Positions 9,805-18,600 of a stretch of DNA of 41,266 nucleotides are shown here, piece by piece. Numbering within the stretch: position 1 is the first letter of the stretch; each line of letters begins with the position of its first letter. Where the stretch lies: the IMG/VR virus record IMGVR_UViG_3300042340_000168, positions 1 to 41,266 of that record, one strand, 5' to 3'. A model generated the notes under the pieces. The model did not search any database, had not been told where the DNA came from, and saw nothing but the letters and a program-made list of their open reading frames with translations. Origin of the DNA: a virus. A program made the position numbers and the translations under genes.

Positions 9805-10224
9805 CTAGCTCGTCGCCTTGAGCGTCCAGCGCCCTTTGAGATACCAGGCATGAACCTGCTCGTTCCAACCGCCTTCGGGTCGGTCGAGTTCACGGCAAAG
9901 CCCTATCATGTCGATGTTATCGACCTTCATGCGCGTCTGCTGCAAAATCGGAAACGCCAAGTCGTACACCGTCGCGCACTCATCGCTGCTGTTCTTCGAG
10001 TACACCCACAGGTCAAACACTACGTCTTGCAAGCGGCTAAAGTAGCGCGCAAACCCGCCGATGGTTTCCACGATGATAATCGGCGTGTTCGTCAACACCG
10101 TCGCTGTTTCCGACGACTGCAAGTGCGTAGGATAGACCTTTCCGCTCACCGCTGCGCGCAAAGCCGCGTTGTTCAACAGCATCTGGCGAATGAGTTGCTT
10201 GGTCACGCCAATTTCAGAAGGCAT
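9805..10224 (-). CDS. Tail terminator / minor tail protein
   Basis: A 139-aa protein starting MPSEIGVTKQLIRQMLL. Its size, N-terminal helix followed by alternating beta strands (TPIIIVETIGG, DVVFDLWVYSK), and place between the head-tail joining protein and the tail tube match tail terminator or tail completion proteins (DUF3168-like). The start overlaps the upstream stop as TAATG, indicating translational coupling. The family assignment rests on gene order and general sequence character. Confidence 0.7.
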   Translation of the reverse strand: MPSEIGVTKQLIRQMLLNNAALRAAVSGKVYPTHLQSSETATVLTNTPIIIVETIGGFARYFSRLQDVVFDLWVYSKNSSDECATVYDLAFPILQQTRMKVDNIDMIGLCRELDRPEGGWNEQVHAWYLKGRWTLKATS

Positions 10225-10751
10225 TACTTCACCCTGACGCCAACTTTCGCAAGCCGGCCTTTGAGCGCATTCATAACGGCAACATCAATCTTTGCCCTTG
10301 TGTCTGGTGATGCAGCCGCGTCCGCAAACACGTTTCTGCCAAACATTTTTTTCGTTCCTTCTGGATTCAAGACGTAAGCCGCGTAATCTGCCACGGCTTC
10401 ATCTGCGAAGATTCGAAACGTGTGCGCACCAGGTTCGCGCTGTAGTCTCTGCCGCTTCAGCGACCGCAGCAACTTGCCGCTGTGCGTATGCACGCGGAAC
10501 TCAGGATGCAGTAGGCCGCTTCCGCCCGTATTGTGAATCTTGATCGACCCATGCCGCTTCGCATACGGATGGTCCATCTCCGCGAGGTCTGCAAGCGTAT
10601 GGTCTTTAAGGCTCATGTTCTGCTGAATGACCGCAAACAACTCTGAACCGCCATCTCGCGCAGCAGCAGACGCTGCGACCGTAGCCGTTTTTTTGACACG
10701 GTCGAGCGCGCGTAAGCAGCGTTGCAGTGAGCGCTTGTTCAGTCGAAGCAT
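10224..10751 (-). CDS. Head-tail joining protein, HK97 gp10-like
   Basis: A 175-aa basic protein (LRLNKRSLQRCLRALDRVKK at the start). Proteins of this size and charge located just before the tail terminator are usually HK97 gp10-like neck or tail-completion proteins that help dock the tail on the head. It follows the glycosyltransferase gene by about 20 bp and is coupled to the next gene through a TAATG overlap. Family assignment is by context; it could also be another minor virion protein. Confidence 0.65.
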   Translation of the reverse strand: MLRLNKRSLQRCLRALDRVKKTATVAASAAARDGGSELFAVIQQNMSLKDHTLADLAEMDHPYAKRHGSIKIHNTGGSGLLHPEFRVHTHSGKLLRSLKRQRLQREPGAHTFRIFADEAVADYAAYVLNPEGTKKMFGRNVFADAAASPDTRAKIDVAVMNALKGRLAKVGVRVK

Positions 10752-10773
10752 GAGGCCCCCTGCAAACTATAGC

Positions 10774-13278
10774 CTACTTCCACGTATACGCTGGCAAAGG
10801 CTCGGTGGTACGGTTCTCGTCACGGGCAATCTGCTGCATCGGTTGAACGTGCTCGACCAGTGCGCGCTGCAAGTCTTTGCCAGCCTTGTACCACTGGTGC
10901 GACGGAGCCAGCCGGTCCATCGACGCGGCGACGAGCTTCTGCGCTTCACGAAGATGCCAGTAGGCAAGCTCACGGTACGGCAAGTAACTTTGACCGGCGC
11001 AGTCCACGGCTCGGCGGAAGCACTCGACGCCCTCGTCGGGCGCACCATCGTTGAAGTAGTGCCAGCCCAGCGAAACCCATGCACCGGGGCTGTCGGGACG
11101 GTCCTGCAATTCAAGCCGCAGCAACCGCTCGTACTTGTCGAGCTTCTGCCGCATACGCTCAGGCGTAAACGACATACCTCGATGCTGCACTACGAACGGC
11201 GCGTAGACCAAACGAGGATGCTTGCCCTTGGCTTGCAGCGCCTTCCAAGCGTCCGAGAACCCTTCGTGGACACGCCCATCCATGCGGATGATGCCTTCCT
11301 TGTCCAGCCGCGTCATGCGCACGCTGTCGCTGATGCTCGGCGCTTCTCCGCGACGGTAGTTGCACGTTTGAACAAGGAACCCGTAGCGGGACTGCTCGGC
11401 CATGAGTCGCATCGACCGCGCATCGTGCAGTGGCTTATCGAACCACTCGTCGGGGTCTACAAACCATGCCCAAGTAAGCCCACCCGCATCGTGCAGGGCT
11501 TTAATGCCCGCATTCCGCGCTGCTGCGAGGTTATCGCGCAAAGGATGGTGCACGATTTCCGCACCGAACAGGCATCCAAGTTGCTGGATTTCGGAATTAG
11601 GTGGCGCTTCGGAGGTCCACACCAGTACGGAGCGGTCACACACGCCGGTTGCGATATCGAGCCACCGCGCAAGGTCGTCGGTGTTCTCGGCCTCGTAGGT
11701 CAGGCAGTGAAACCCGACGCGCGTTGCATCATGGTACGGACGCACAGCCACCGAACCCACTTCGTCGTCGTCGCGGTCAGACTCGCGCAGTGCGTCGAGT
11801 TGTCGGATGCGGATATTTGCCGCTCTTACCGATTCTTCAGAGTAAACAGGGGCAATTGTGCACGCGCCGTTGCTTGCGCGCATCGGCCTCGTAGCCTTAT
11901 TGGAAAGCCACCGAACCAAGCGTACACCGGATGGCCCCGTGGACGAACCGCTTCCGCGTGGGCCATCCGCTCGTATCTGGGTCGGCAGGTTGTAGTGGGT
12001 GATAAACCCGCAGTCGTAAGCGAGCACGCCAGCGTCGGGATGCGAGGCAGCACGGTGTAGGTAGTCGCGCGTCACCGACGAGTCGAGCAGTTCTCCCGGC
12101 TCGAGCAGCAGGAACCATGTGCCAGCAAGCGCCTCAGCAGCCTCGTAGGCCGCACAGCGCGTGCCGTAGTCATCACCACGCACATTGACCTTCGCGCTTA
12201 CAGGAAGGCCCTTTCTGCCCACTTCCGACGCGATGGCCTGCATCCACTTCATCACCTCGCCGGCTACGCGATACTGGTCACCGCCGGCGCAACCCTTGAG
12301 CATGTCGAGGTGATGCTTGGCCACCGCGTTTCGCGAGCGCGCCAACTGAAACGACGGGTCGTCCAGCACATCGAGCGGGTTGTTGCCAAGGCCAAGCGCA
12401 ATCGCTCCGATAGGCTGTGTTACCGAGGCAATCGTCGCCTCGAGCATCGTGAGGTCGCGTAGCGTGCGGATGTCAGCACTAATCGTCGCGACGACCTTGT
12501 GCGGACCTTGGTGCTTCACATTCTGTAGATACGACTCGATGCGATGCGCGCCGTTCCCAGGTTCCCATGCACCAGGCCGGTCTGGCGTCATCCGCGCGAC
12601 GTAGCAGCCCTCTGCGACGGCACAGCGAATGCCGAGTGCAGCAGCGCGCAGATAGGCAGACTGCCACGCATAAACGCCTGTGTCCGCTTCGTACAGGCAC
12701 TGCTCCAACAATGCCGCGTAGTCGCGCGTCATCATCAGCAAGCAGTGGTCCAGCGTATCCGCAATGCTCGCCACACCGGACACGTACTGCCTGCGGTGCT
12801 TTGCGTAGCCCTCGACACCCATTGCGAGTTCGCTTTCCTGCAAAGTCAGATACTGGGCCGGCTTTGCTATCCCGTCAGAAACTGCACCAACGCATCCGAC
12901 AATGCCGTAGCCATCTACGGAAAACTCGGCGCTCTCATTGCGAACCGTCTTCGCGCTGAACACAGATTCCAATTCCGCCCGCCAGTGCGAAGGCAAGCGC
13001 ACATCGTCGCTAAGCACAACGAGCTTCGCATCGTTGGCACACTCGACCATGCAGGACGATAGCGCACGCGCAATCGCGCGCTCTTCGCTCTCGACAATGC
13101 TCGCGATCAAACTCGTCTTCAGAGGGCTTGCGTCCGCAATCGCCTTGACCGCATCCGCGTCAAACTGGGGAACGATGACGATGTGGGCATCGCTTAGGCC
13201 GTGCCGGGACAGCATCAGAAGGGATTCCGCAAGCCGCATAGGGTCGCGTGCGACGAGCACTATTCCATACGTGTACAT
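10774..13278 (-). CDS. Multi-domain family 2-like glycosyltransferase
   Basis: An 834-aa protein that appears to hold three GT-A-like units. The first (about 1-270) has the strand-rich start YTYGIVLVARD and an SDDV motif at 90-93. The second (about 275-530) begins HKVVATISADIRTLRD. The third (about 535-700) is the clearest: RVGFHCLTYEAEN, then FVDPDEWF at 606-613, which is the acidic metal/sugar-nucleotide motif of GT2 enzymes, and RVHEGF further on. The C terminus (about 720-834) is helical and TPR-like. It would transfer a sugar from a nucleotide donor; targets could be virion proteins, phage DNA or host surface, and the sequence does not decide. It sits between head connector genes and neck genes, which favours a virion protein target. 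Confidence 0.82.
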   Translation of the reverse strand: MYTYGIVLVARDPMRLAESLLMLSRHGLSDAHIVIVPQFDADAVKAIADASPLKTSLIASIVESEERAIARALSSCMVECANDAKLVVLSDDVRLPSHWRAELESVFSAKTVRNESAEFSVDGYGIVGCVGAVSDGIAKPAQYLTLQESELAMGVEGYAKHRRQYVSGVASIADTLDHCLLMMTRDYAALLEQCLYEADTGVYAWQSAYLRAAALGIRCAVAEGCYVARMTPDRPGAWEPGNGAHRIESYLQNVKHQGPHKVVATISADIRTLRDLTMLEATIASVTQPIGAIALGLGNNPLDVLDDPSFQLARSRNAVAKHHLDMLKGCAGGDQYRVAGEVMKWMQAIASEVGRKGLPVSAKVNVRGDDYGTRCAAYEAAEALAGTWFLLLEPGELLDSSVTRDYLHRAASHPDAGVLAYDCGFITHYNLPTQIRADGPRGSGSSTGPSGVRLVRWLSNKATRPMRASNGACTIAPVYSEESVRAANIRIRQLDALRESDRDDDEVGSVAVRPYHDATRVGFHCLTYEAENTDDLARWLDIATGVCDRSVLVWTSEAPPNSEIQQLGCLFGAEIVHHPLRDNLAAARNAGIKALHDAGGLTWAWFVDPDEWFDKPLHDARSMRLMAEQSRYGFLVQTCNYRRGEAPSISDSVRMTRLDKEGIIRMDGRVHEGFSDAWKALQAKGKHPRLVYAPFVVQHRGMSFTPERMRQKLDKYERLLRLELQDRPDSPGAWVSLGWHYFNDGAPDEGVECFRRAVDCAGQSYLPYRELAYWHLREAQKLVAASMDRLAPSHQWYKAGKDLQRALVEHVQPMQQIARDENRTTEPLPAYTWK

Positions 13279-13380
13279 TTACACCTCCGCGCCTCTGCGG
13301 GCGTCTTTCCGCTTATAGCGTGCACGCTTCGGGTTCGCATACGCTACATGCAGTTAGCCCGCGCTGGCTTTGGAGGTCGC

Positions 13381-13626
13381 ATGAACGCTCGTATTCACTT
13401 AAAAACCGCTTCCGATTGGCTCAATGTTTCGTTCAACCGGAGCTTCTTGCCCTCTGAAATCGAGGATGCATTCTGGCTTGCGGTTCACGACGACAGAACG
13501 TATGCGGCCGGTGAGGTATCGCCTTCGCACCTCGACCGGCCTATTGAAGTCTGCACGGATGACGGCGAGTTTGACCACGCCGCCACGAACCGTCTTATTG
13601 TGCGGATGGTGGAGTTTCTTCGATAG
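13381..13626 (+). CDS. Small rightward gene inside the leftward structural block
   Basis: An 81-aa protein (MNARIHLKTASDWLNVSF) with GGAGG six bases before ATG 13381. It reads opposite to every other gene between 1 and 31.6 kb. It diverges from the glycosyltransferase gene and converges with the next gene, overlapping its 3' end by 32 bp. Such single opposite-strand genes between structural genes are often cargo genes ('morons') with their own promoter. I see only weak -10-like sequence in the 100 bp upstream. No family is recognised. Confidence 0.7.
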   Translation: MNARIHLKTASDWLNVSFNRSFLPSEIEDAFWLAVHDDRTYAAGEVSPSHLDRPIEVCTDDGEFDHAATNRLIVRMVEFLR

Positions 13627-14152
13627 GTGCAGGTACGGGTTCAACCGGAGCAGCAGCCGTTTTCTTCTTCGACGGAGCCGGCGGCGCTGCAACGGCCGCA
13701 GGAGCGGCCATAGGCTTTACGACCGGCGCGATGAACGAAGGGTCTTTCAGCGCGTGCGATTTGTCCTTCACCGAGAATCCGCCCGTCGAGCGGTCTGCCA
13801 ACCACGCAGAACCGTCTACCACACAGCAGACCGATACCTGCTGACCACGCTGCGACAGTTCACGAATCTTCGCAACTACAGGGTGTGCAGGGTCGTGCGG
13901 TTGCGCGAGTACCACCACCACCTGCGGGTCAGGTAGACGCATAGGAGTGATGTAATCAAGAACAGCATCAGCCGTTGGACCATAAACGAGCGCAACGCCC
14001 TCGCCACGCTGAATACCCGCATCTTTGATGCTCACGATTTTGCTGCGACCCCAGCGAGCAGGATGCTCTGCATCGCGCGTTAGGACCAGCGGAAGGTAGT
14101 GAAACAGACTGACGCGGCTATCCGCGACCGAGTGGATAATGCCAAAACGCAT
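13595..14152 (-). CDS. Hypothetical protein with Pro/Ala-rich tail
   Basis: A 185-aa protein. The first 130 residues look like a compact alpha/beta domain (VVVVLAQPHDPAHPVVAK, QVSVCCVVDGSAW). The last 45 residues are a Pro-Ala-Lys-rich disordered tail. It starts two bases after the stop of the upstream gene. It lies between connector genes and the glycosyltransferase, so it may be a minor head or neck component, but no family is recognised. Confidence 0.75.
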   Translation of the reverse strand: MRFGIIHSVADSRVSLFHYLPLVLTRDAEHPARWGRSKIVSIKDAGIQRGEGVALVYGPTADAVLDYITPMRLPDPQVVVVLAQPHDPAHPVVAKIRELSQRGQQVSVCCVVDGSAWLADRSTGGFSVKDKSHALKDPSFIAPVVKPMAAPAAVAAPPAPSKKKTAAAPVEPVPAPIEETPPSAQ

Positions 14153-14154
14153 GA

Positions 14155-14439
14155 CTACTCCTTTTCTGCTTCCGAAATAGCCTCAGCAGCCGTCTTAAGC
14201 GAAGCCTTTTTCTTCGAGGGCTTCTTCGGCTCAGGCTTCGGCTCCTCGACCACCACAGGCGCTTCGACGGGAGCGTCTTCGGCCAACTCAAAGCCGTGGT
14301 GCTTCATCAGCCGCACGCGAGCGGCACTGGTCTTCGGTTCGCAGACACACTTTCCGCCCTCGTCGCGCAGATGCACAACTTCACCGGGGGTGTGAATCGG
14401 AGACTTATCGCCCTTTTCCCAATCTTTAACGAGTTTCAT
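14155..14439 (-). CDS. Small hypothetical protein with charged Pro-rich C terminus
   Basis: A 94-aa protein starting MKLVKDWEKGDKSPIHTPGE, with ATG 14439 preceded by GAGG. The N-terminal half resembles short beta-rich minor head proteins; the C-terminal half is Glu-Pro-Lys-rich and probably disordered. A longer frame reaches upstream to 14643 but lies inside the preceding connector gene and has no better start. Function unknown. Confidence 0.7.
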   Translation of the reverse strand: MKLVKDWEKGDKSPIHTPGEVVHLRDEGGKCVCEPKTSAARVRLMKHHGFELAEDAPVEAPVVVEEPKPEPKKPSKKKASLKTAAEAISEAEKE

Positions 14440-14446
14440 TGTTACC

Positions 14447-15061
14447 TCAGTAAGAAGTCGGCCAAACCATGAATCCACGGTCCCATTTCGCAAGAATACG
14501 CTCAACCATCGGCGGGATACCGAACCCACCAGGTGCCGCGTTACCGATACCACCCATCGCAGCGCCGATGTCGTAGCTGTACTGTCCGATTTTCTCAGAC
14601 GAGATGCCCGCACGCGATGCAATGTTGGCTGTGTAGGACGCAAGCGTCAGGCCCGCAATCTTCAGTTCACCCAGCGCAGGGTCGCCTGCTGCGAAACCCG
14701 CCACGTAGTTGACCGTGACCGTAGACACACCGAACGCGAAGGCGTCGTAGTTGTTCACCAAGCGGATACAACCGAGGTCCGTAAATGTGTACTTCGCGGG
14801 GTCCAGCGTATTGGTATCGTTGATGACCGACGTAACGGAAATCACCGGATAGCGACGACACCACACCGAGGTCTGATAGGACTCGTCAATCGACGTAGTG
14901 TCGCTGTAGGAAGTCGGCACGCTCTCGGTCAGACCGCCAAGCGCGCTGTACAGGTAACTGTTCGCATAGTCCGCATAGATTTGCAGTTCCGCATCGCGCG
15001 AAGTGTCGCTAGGCGGAATCCGCATAATGGTCTTCAGTGCGGACAGTTCTACGAACGGCAT
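14447..15061 (-). CDS. Head-tail connector protein (gp6-like)
   Basis: A 204-aa protein starting MPFVELSALKTIMRIPPSD. The start (Leu-x-x-hydrophobic, then RDAELQIYADYANSYL helix) is typical of head-tail adaptor proteins of the HK97 gp6 / SPP1 gp15 type, which form a ring under the portal. A later segment (YPVISVTSVINDTNTLDPAK) matches the conserved strand region of such adaptors. ATG 15061 has GAGG upstream and begins 7 bp after the previous stop. Size is somewhat larger than the usual 100-120 aa. Confidence 0.75.
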   Translation of the reverse strand: MPFVELSALKTIMRIPPSDTSRDAELQIYADYANSYLYSALGGLTESVPTSYSDTTSIDESYQTSVWCRRYPVISVTSVINDTNTLDPAKYTFTDLGCIRLVNNYDAFAFGVSTVTVNYVAGFAAGDPALGELKIAGLTLASYTANIASRAGISSEKIGQYSYDIGAAMGGIGNAAPGGFGIPPMVERILAKWDRGFMVWPTSY

Positions 15062-15068
15062 GACAACC

Positions 15069-15557
15069 TCACACGGCTTCGGCTTCGTTATCCGATTCTT
15101 CGTCGTCCTGCGTCGAGCCTGTGACAATCGGGACTACGCCGCCGCGCTTCTCGACCGCTTCAATGATCCAGCCCGTCAACTTGTTGCGGTCTGCCTTGCG
15201 GATAACGCCAACCGCACGCGCAAGTTTGCGAATTTCACGAAACTCGAGCGTGTCGAGGTAGTCCGACAACGCGGTGCCGGCCAAGATGATGCAATGCGCA
15301 GGACCAGCGGCCTTTCGAACGACATCTGTCTCGTCAATCCACCCGAGTTTCATGGCCCGCTCCGCAGCGTTCTCCCGGCCAATCGGGAAGAACAGCGTCA
15401 GTGCAACCTTACCATCGACTTCAACTGGCTTCGCCTTAATCGTGACATTGTAGCTCGCGTAGAGCATCGGAAGGCGCGGGTCGCGGTCATATCGGCGCAA
15501 CGCACGGCACCAGGTCGCAGGGTCAGGAACTTGCACGGGCTTCGCACTAACGGGCAT
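15069..15557 (-). CDS. Hypothetical protein in the head module
   Basis: A 162-aa protein starting MPVSAKPVQVPDPATW. Two ATGs lie side by side after GGAGG; the second (15557) has the better spacing. The C terminus is acidic (DDEESDNEAEAV). It is the first gene after the capsid terminator and is followed closely by the connector gene, so a head-completion role is plausible. No family is recognised. Confidence 0.7.
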   Translation of the reverse strand: MPVSAKPVQVPDPATWCRALRRYDRDPRLPMLYASYNVTIKAKPVEVDGKVALTLFFPIGRENAAERAMKLGWIDETDVVRKAAGPAHCIILAGTALSDYLDTLEFREIRKLARAVGVIRKADRNKLTGWIIEAVEKRGGVVPIVTGSTQDDEESDNEAEAV

Positions 15558-15623
15558 CATGTACCTCCGCGCAGACGATAACACCGTAATGTGCGTTTCG
15601 GTATCTATGTATGCGCCACAAGC

Positions 15624-15654
15624 AAAAACGCCCCGGCGGTTAGGCCGAGGCGTT
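15624..15654 (-). terminator. Rho-independent terminator after the major capsid gene
   Basis: On the minus strand AACGCC-t-CGGC and GCCG-g-GGCGTT form a 10-bp stem with one mismatch and a 6-nt loop, followed directly by TTTTT. It lies 20 bp after the capsid stop at 15675. It would trim or reduce transcription into the connector and tail genes, allowing capsid protein to be made in excess. Confidence 0.85.
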
Positions 15655-15674
15655 CTGCCTAGCAAAAGCTAGAC

Positions 15675-16658
15675 TCAGCTTGCGTCGATACCGCAGAGGA
15701 TCGACAGCGCCAAGGGGTTGGCCGCAACGAGCGAGCCGTCGTAGTACATATCGAACTCATCGTACTGGCTATTGCCCTTCGCGAGGGGCATAACGGTCAG
15801 AGGAGTGAGTTCTTCCATGTACACATCGCGGGTGTTGACGATGACGATAGCGGTCGTCGAAGCGCCCGAGAACGCAGACACCTTGCTGCCGTTGAAGGTC
15901 AGCGTGTCAGGCATACCCGTCGTGGTGACGAGGGGGATACCATCGTAGGTGCGAACGCGGAAGCCAGCGGCGATTTCCGTCATGTCGTTGAACTGCTGCT
16001 GCGCTTGCAGAGCGGTGTTGATCAAGCGACGGCCCTTGCGGGACGCGAAGATCAACAGGTCGGCGCGAGAGCCCGAACCCTTGACCGCGTCAATCGCCTC
16101 GTCCAGCTTCTCGAGAGTAAACGCATCGCCCGCGACCGCAGTGGTCTGGAGGATGATTTGGCTCGAGGTTTCCTGAGCGAGCGTGATGAGGCCGTCAAAC
16201 TGACGGGGGTTAGCCGCGTTCGAACCGATGACGAGCGCGTTTTCCACGCCGGCCGCAAAGTCAGAGGCCTTAGCCGCCATTTCGCCAGCGAGGATATCGC
16301 CATACGAACGACCCTGAGCCTGCATAAAGCGGGTCACCTTGCCGCGCGTCAGGAACGTGCGGTAGGGAAACGACTTCTGGCTGTAGGTGCCGGTAGACTC
16401 GGTGCCCGAGTCAGTGTCGTAAACCCATTCACCCAGCAAACCAGGCTCAGCGCGACGGTTGATGTACGCGGCATTGCCCTGCCCAGGCCGACGAGGAAGA
16501 GTGCTGAACACGCCTTCTTCGCGGTTGGAAAGCTGCTGAACGGTCTTGTTGATGAAGGTCTGGAGAAGGACAGAGCCAGCGCCAGCCACGTTGATCGCGC
16601 GCTCGAAGGCTTCGCGGCGCGCGGGGTCCAAAGCGGACCAGTTATTCTTGGTGTCCAT
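15675..16658 (-). CDS. Major capsid protein, HK97 fold
   Basis: A 327-aa protein starting MDTKNNWSALDPARREAFER. Length, position after protease/scaffold, and segments such as NREEGVFSTLPRRPG, FPYRTFLTRGKVTRFMQAQG and RVRTYDGIPLVTTTGMP fit an HK97-fold capsid protein of the type with a short N-terminal arm. The second half holds YDGIPLV and VYMEELTPL, typical of the A-domain and E-loop return strands in such proteins. ATG 16658 has GAGG upstream and begins 8 bp after the scaffold stop. A strong terminator follows. Confidence 0.9.
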   Translation of the reverse strand: MDTKNNWSALDPARREAFERAINVAGAGSVLLQTFINKTVQQLSNREEGVFSTLPRRPGQGNAAYINRRAEPGLLGEWVYDTDSGTESTGTYSQKSFPYRTFLTRGKVTRFMQAQGRSYGDILAGEMAAKASDFAAGVENALVIGSNAANPRQFDGLITLAQETSSQIILQTTAVAGDAFTLEKLDEAIDAVKGSGSRADLLIFASRKGRRLINTALQAQQQFNDMTEIAAGFRVRTYDGIPLVTTTGMPDTLTFNGSKVSAFSGASTTAIVIVNTRDVYMEELTPLTVMPLAKGNSQYDEFDMYYDGSLVAANPLALSILCGIDAS

Positions 16659-16666
16659 TGTGTTCC

Positions 16667-17110
16667 TCACGCCCAGTTCGAACGGGTTTCGGGGGTTGCA
16701 ACAAGCCCTTCCGCCGCAGCGGCGTCGAGGAGAGCGCCCAACTGACCTTCAAGGTCAGCAGGAATCTTCTCACCGCGCTTGGCGAGTCCTTCGCTCATGT
16801 CGGCGGCAACGTGTGCGAGCACATTGTGCTTGCTACGAGCGGCTTCAACGAGGCCCTTCATGCCGTGAACGGCTTGGTGCCCGTTGCCAACGTGACCGAC
16901 GACCGCGCGTCCAACGCGGTTGGGGGCCGAAAGAACGGTCGCGAGCTTCTGCTCAGCAGCCTTAGCGCGTGCTTCGGCAACGACGAGGCGTTCTTCAGTG
17001 GTTTCGCCCTTGGGGGTCTTCTCGACTTCAAGCTGCGCCACGCGCTCGGCAAGCGGAGCCAGCTTGGAGTCAAGGAGAGCCGCGAAGGCGTCGATATTGA
17101 AATCAGACAT
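16667..17110 (-). CDS. Scaffolding protein from internal in-frame start
   Basis: At residue 464 of the protease-scaffold there is an ATG (17110) preceded by AGGAG seven bases upstream, a ribosome-binding site as good as those of the genes around it. It would yield a 147-aa protein starting MSDFNIDAFAALLDSKLAPL with a clear heptad-like helix, ending at the same stop. This parallels the lambda C/Nu3 arrangement, where the scaffold is made separately from the C-terminal part of the protease gene. Confidence 0.7.
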   Translation of the reverse strand: MSDFNIDAFAALLDSKLAPLAERVAQLEVEKTPKGETTEERLVVAEARAKAAEQKLATVLSAPNRVGRAVVGHVGNGHQAVHGMKGLVEAARSKHNVLAHVAADMSEGLAKRGEKIPADLEGQLGALLDAAAAEGLVATPETRSNWA

Positions 17111-18499
17111 CTTACGCTCCTGCTTGGTTTCACCCGCGATAGTGCGGGACTCGGTTGCCACGGTTGCAGTGCGGGTAGCTTCCACAGCCACCTCGTCACC
17201 CGACCGCGCGGAATCTTCGACCATGACCTCTTCGGTCACTTCGTCTTGCGCGGGCATTTCTTCCGAAGGAGGCTCTTCCGCCATTTCCTTCTTGAACTTG
17301 ACCCACACATACTCGCCTTCGTCTTCAATCTCGACAATGTGACGCGCTTCAACATCGTCAATCGCACGGAACTCAGGCGGTTCTTTCCCAAACCGCTCGT
17401 AGTACCGAACCATGAGGTCGTAGGCCCGACGACGGTCCTCGTCGCTGATGTCTACGCCGCCACGCGCGCCCAACAGGATGCCCATCACCGCCGCAACACC
17501 GCGCCAAACAACGTGGATGCGACCATCAATCACCTTGGCGAAGGGCAGCTTGTAGCCGTACTTCACTTCGCGGTTCTCAGGGTCGTAGTAGGCGTGGACG
17601 CTGGCGTAGCGGTCCCAATCCATCTCTTCGCCCAGCACCGCGTCTTGGTCTTCCGCAACCCACTCCCAAGGAGTCTCTTCGGGAGCAAGCGGGAAGTCCA
17701 TGTACTCAGGAGCAGCGCGCTCAACCTTCTGAGGCTCAGGAAGCTGCGTCAGAATCGAACGCACCGCAGAACGCAGACTCACCAAGTCGTTGCTATCTGG
17801 GTTCGCAGGAGCTCGCGTGGCCGCCAAGTGGTCCAGTTCGATGCCGCGCACAATGACCCTCTCAATCTCTTCTTCGCTGTTCTGCACGAACTGAAGCTGC
17901 GTGAACCAGCCGCCGATGGACTGCCCGATTTTCTCATCGCGCCCAAGACGACGAATCATGGCCTGAGCCCCCGGCTCATCCTTGTACAGCACAATCTTCG
18001 CACGCAGCAGGTACTGCTCTTCGCTCTGATTGTACGCGGCCCGCACGGTGTCCACGCGCGAAACTTCGGCGTCAATCGTGCGCCCGATAACCTCATCCCA
18101 CTCCACCGCGCCGTTCATGCCGTTGTTGTGGCGAGGCAGGTAAGGGATACCCGCGCGCATCTGAATGGCCATCTGCTCGAGCGCATCCTTCGACATCTCG
18201 GTGCCGTAGAAGTCTACCGACGTAGACGAAGCGGTCCCGAAGATGACGGGATTCTCAAAGTCCACCGAGTCTTGGTTGGGGTTCGCGGTAGCAGACGGGT
18301 CAAGCTTCTCGCCCTCGCCGCTGTCGATGATGACCCGCTCCGCAGCCGAACGCTCTACAGGAGCGACCTCGAACTGCTGCATCGGTGCAGAAAACGGAAC
18401 GCGGCAGCGTACCGAGAAAACCTTGCGTCCGTCCGCAAGAACTTCGTCGGGCTTGGTCACATCAAGGTCGCGCAAGAATGGAAATTTGTCGGCCGTCAT
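16667..18499 (-). CDS. Prohead protease fused to scaffolding domain
   Basis: A 610-aa protein. Residues about 80-240 form a prohead-protease-like domain: GTEMSKDALEQMA, then LPRHNN with candidate catalytic His124, and KIGQSIGGWFT with candidate Ser194, as in S78/U35-type assembly proteases. Residues about 250-420 form a middle region of unknown role (WEWVAEDQDAV, then DVEARHIVEIEDEGEYVWVK). After an acidic linker, residues 464-610 are a helical, coiled-coil scaffold-like domain. The protease matures the procapsid and the C-terminal part would guide capsid assembly. An internal start can make the scaffold alone. Confidence 0.85.
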   Translation of the reverse strand: MTADKFPFLRDLDVTKPDEVLADGRKVFSVRCRVPFSAPMQQFEVAPVERSAAERVIIDSGEGEKLDPSATANPNQDSVDFENPVIFGTASSTSVDFYGTEMSKDALEQMAIQMRAGIPYLPRHNNGMNGAVEWDEVIGRTIDAEVSRVDTVRAAYNQSEEQYLLRAKIVLYKDEPGAQAMIRRLGRDEKIGQSIGGWFTQLQFVQNSEEEIERVIVRGIELDHLAATRAPANPDSNDLVSLRSAVRSILTQLPEPQKVERAAPEYMDFPLAPEETPWEWVAEDQDAVLGEEMDWDRYASVHAYYDPENREVKYGYKLPFAKVIDGRIHVVWRGVAAVMGILLGARGGVDISDEDRRRAYDLMVRYYERFGKEPPEFRAIDDVEARHIVEIEDEGEYVWVKFKKEMAEEPPSEEMPAQDEVTEEVMVEDSARSGDEVAVEATRTATVATESRTIAGETKQERKMSDFNIDAFAALLDSKLAPLAERVAQLEVEKTPKGETTEERLVVAEARAKAAEQKLATVLSAPNRVGRAVVGHVGNGHQAVHGMKGLVEAARSKHNVLAHVAADMSEGLAKRGEKIPADLEGQLGALLDAAAAEGLVATPETRSNWA

Positions 18500-18600
18500 G
18501 GTCTTTCCCTTCTACAGTTAGCCAAGTGTCTCGGCCACCGTTCACCCAAGACTACCAATGCAAGTGCGCGAGCGTCAAACATCCCGCGTTATTGTCTCGT
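18500..18600. other. Gap between portal stop and protease start
   Basis: About 100 bp with no gene. On the minus strand it holds TTGACG followed by 18 bp and TAGTCT, a weak promoter-like pair. It would give the protease, scaffold and capsid genes their own start point, but the -10 match is poor. Confidence 0.25.
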
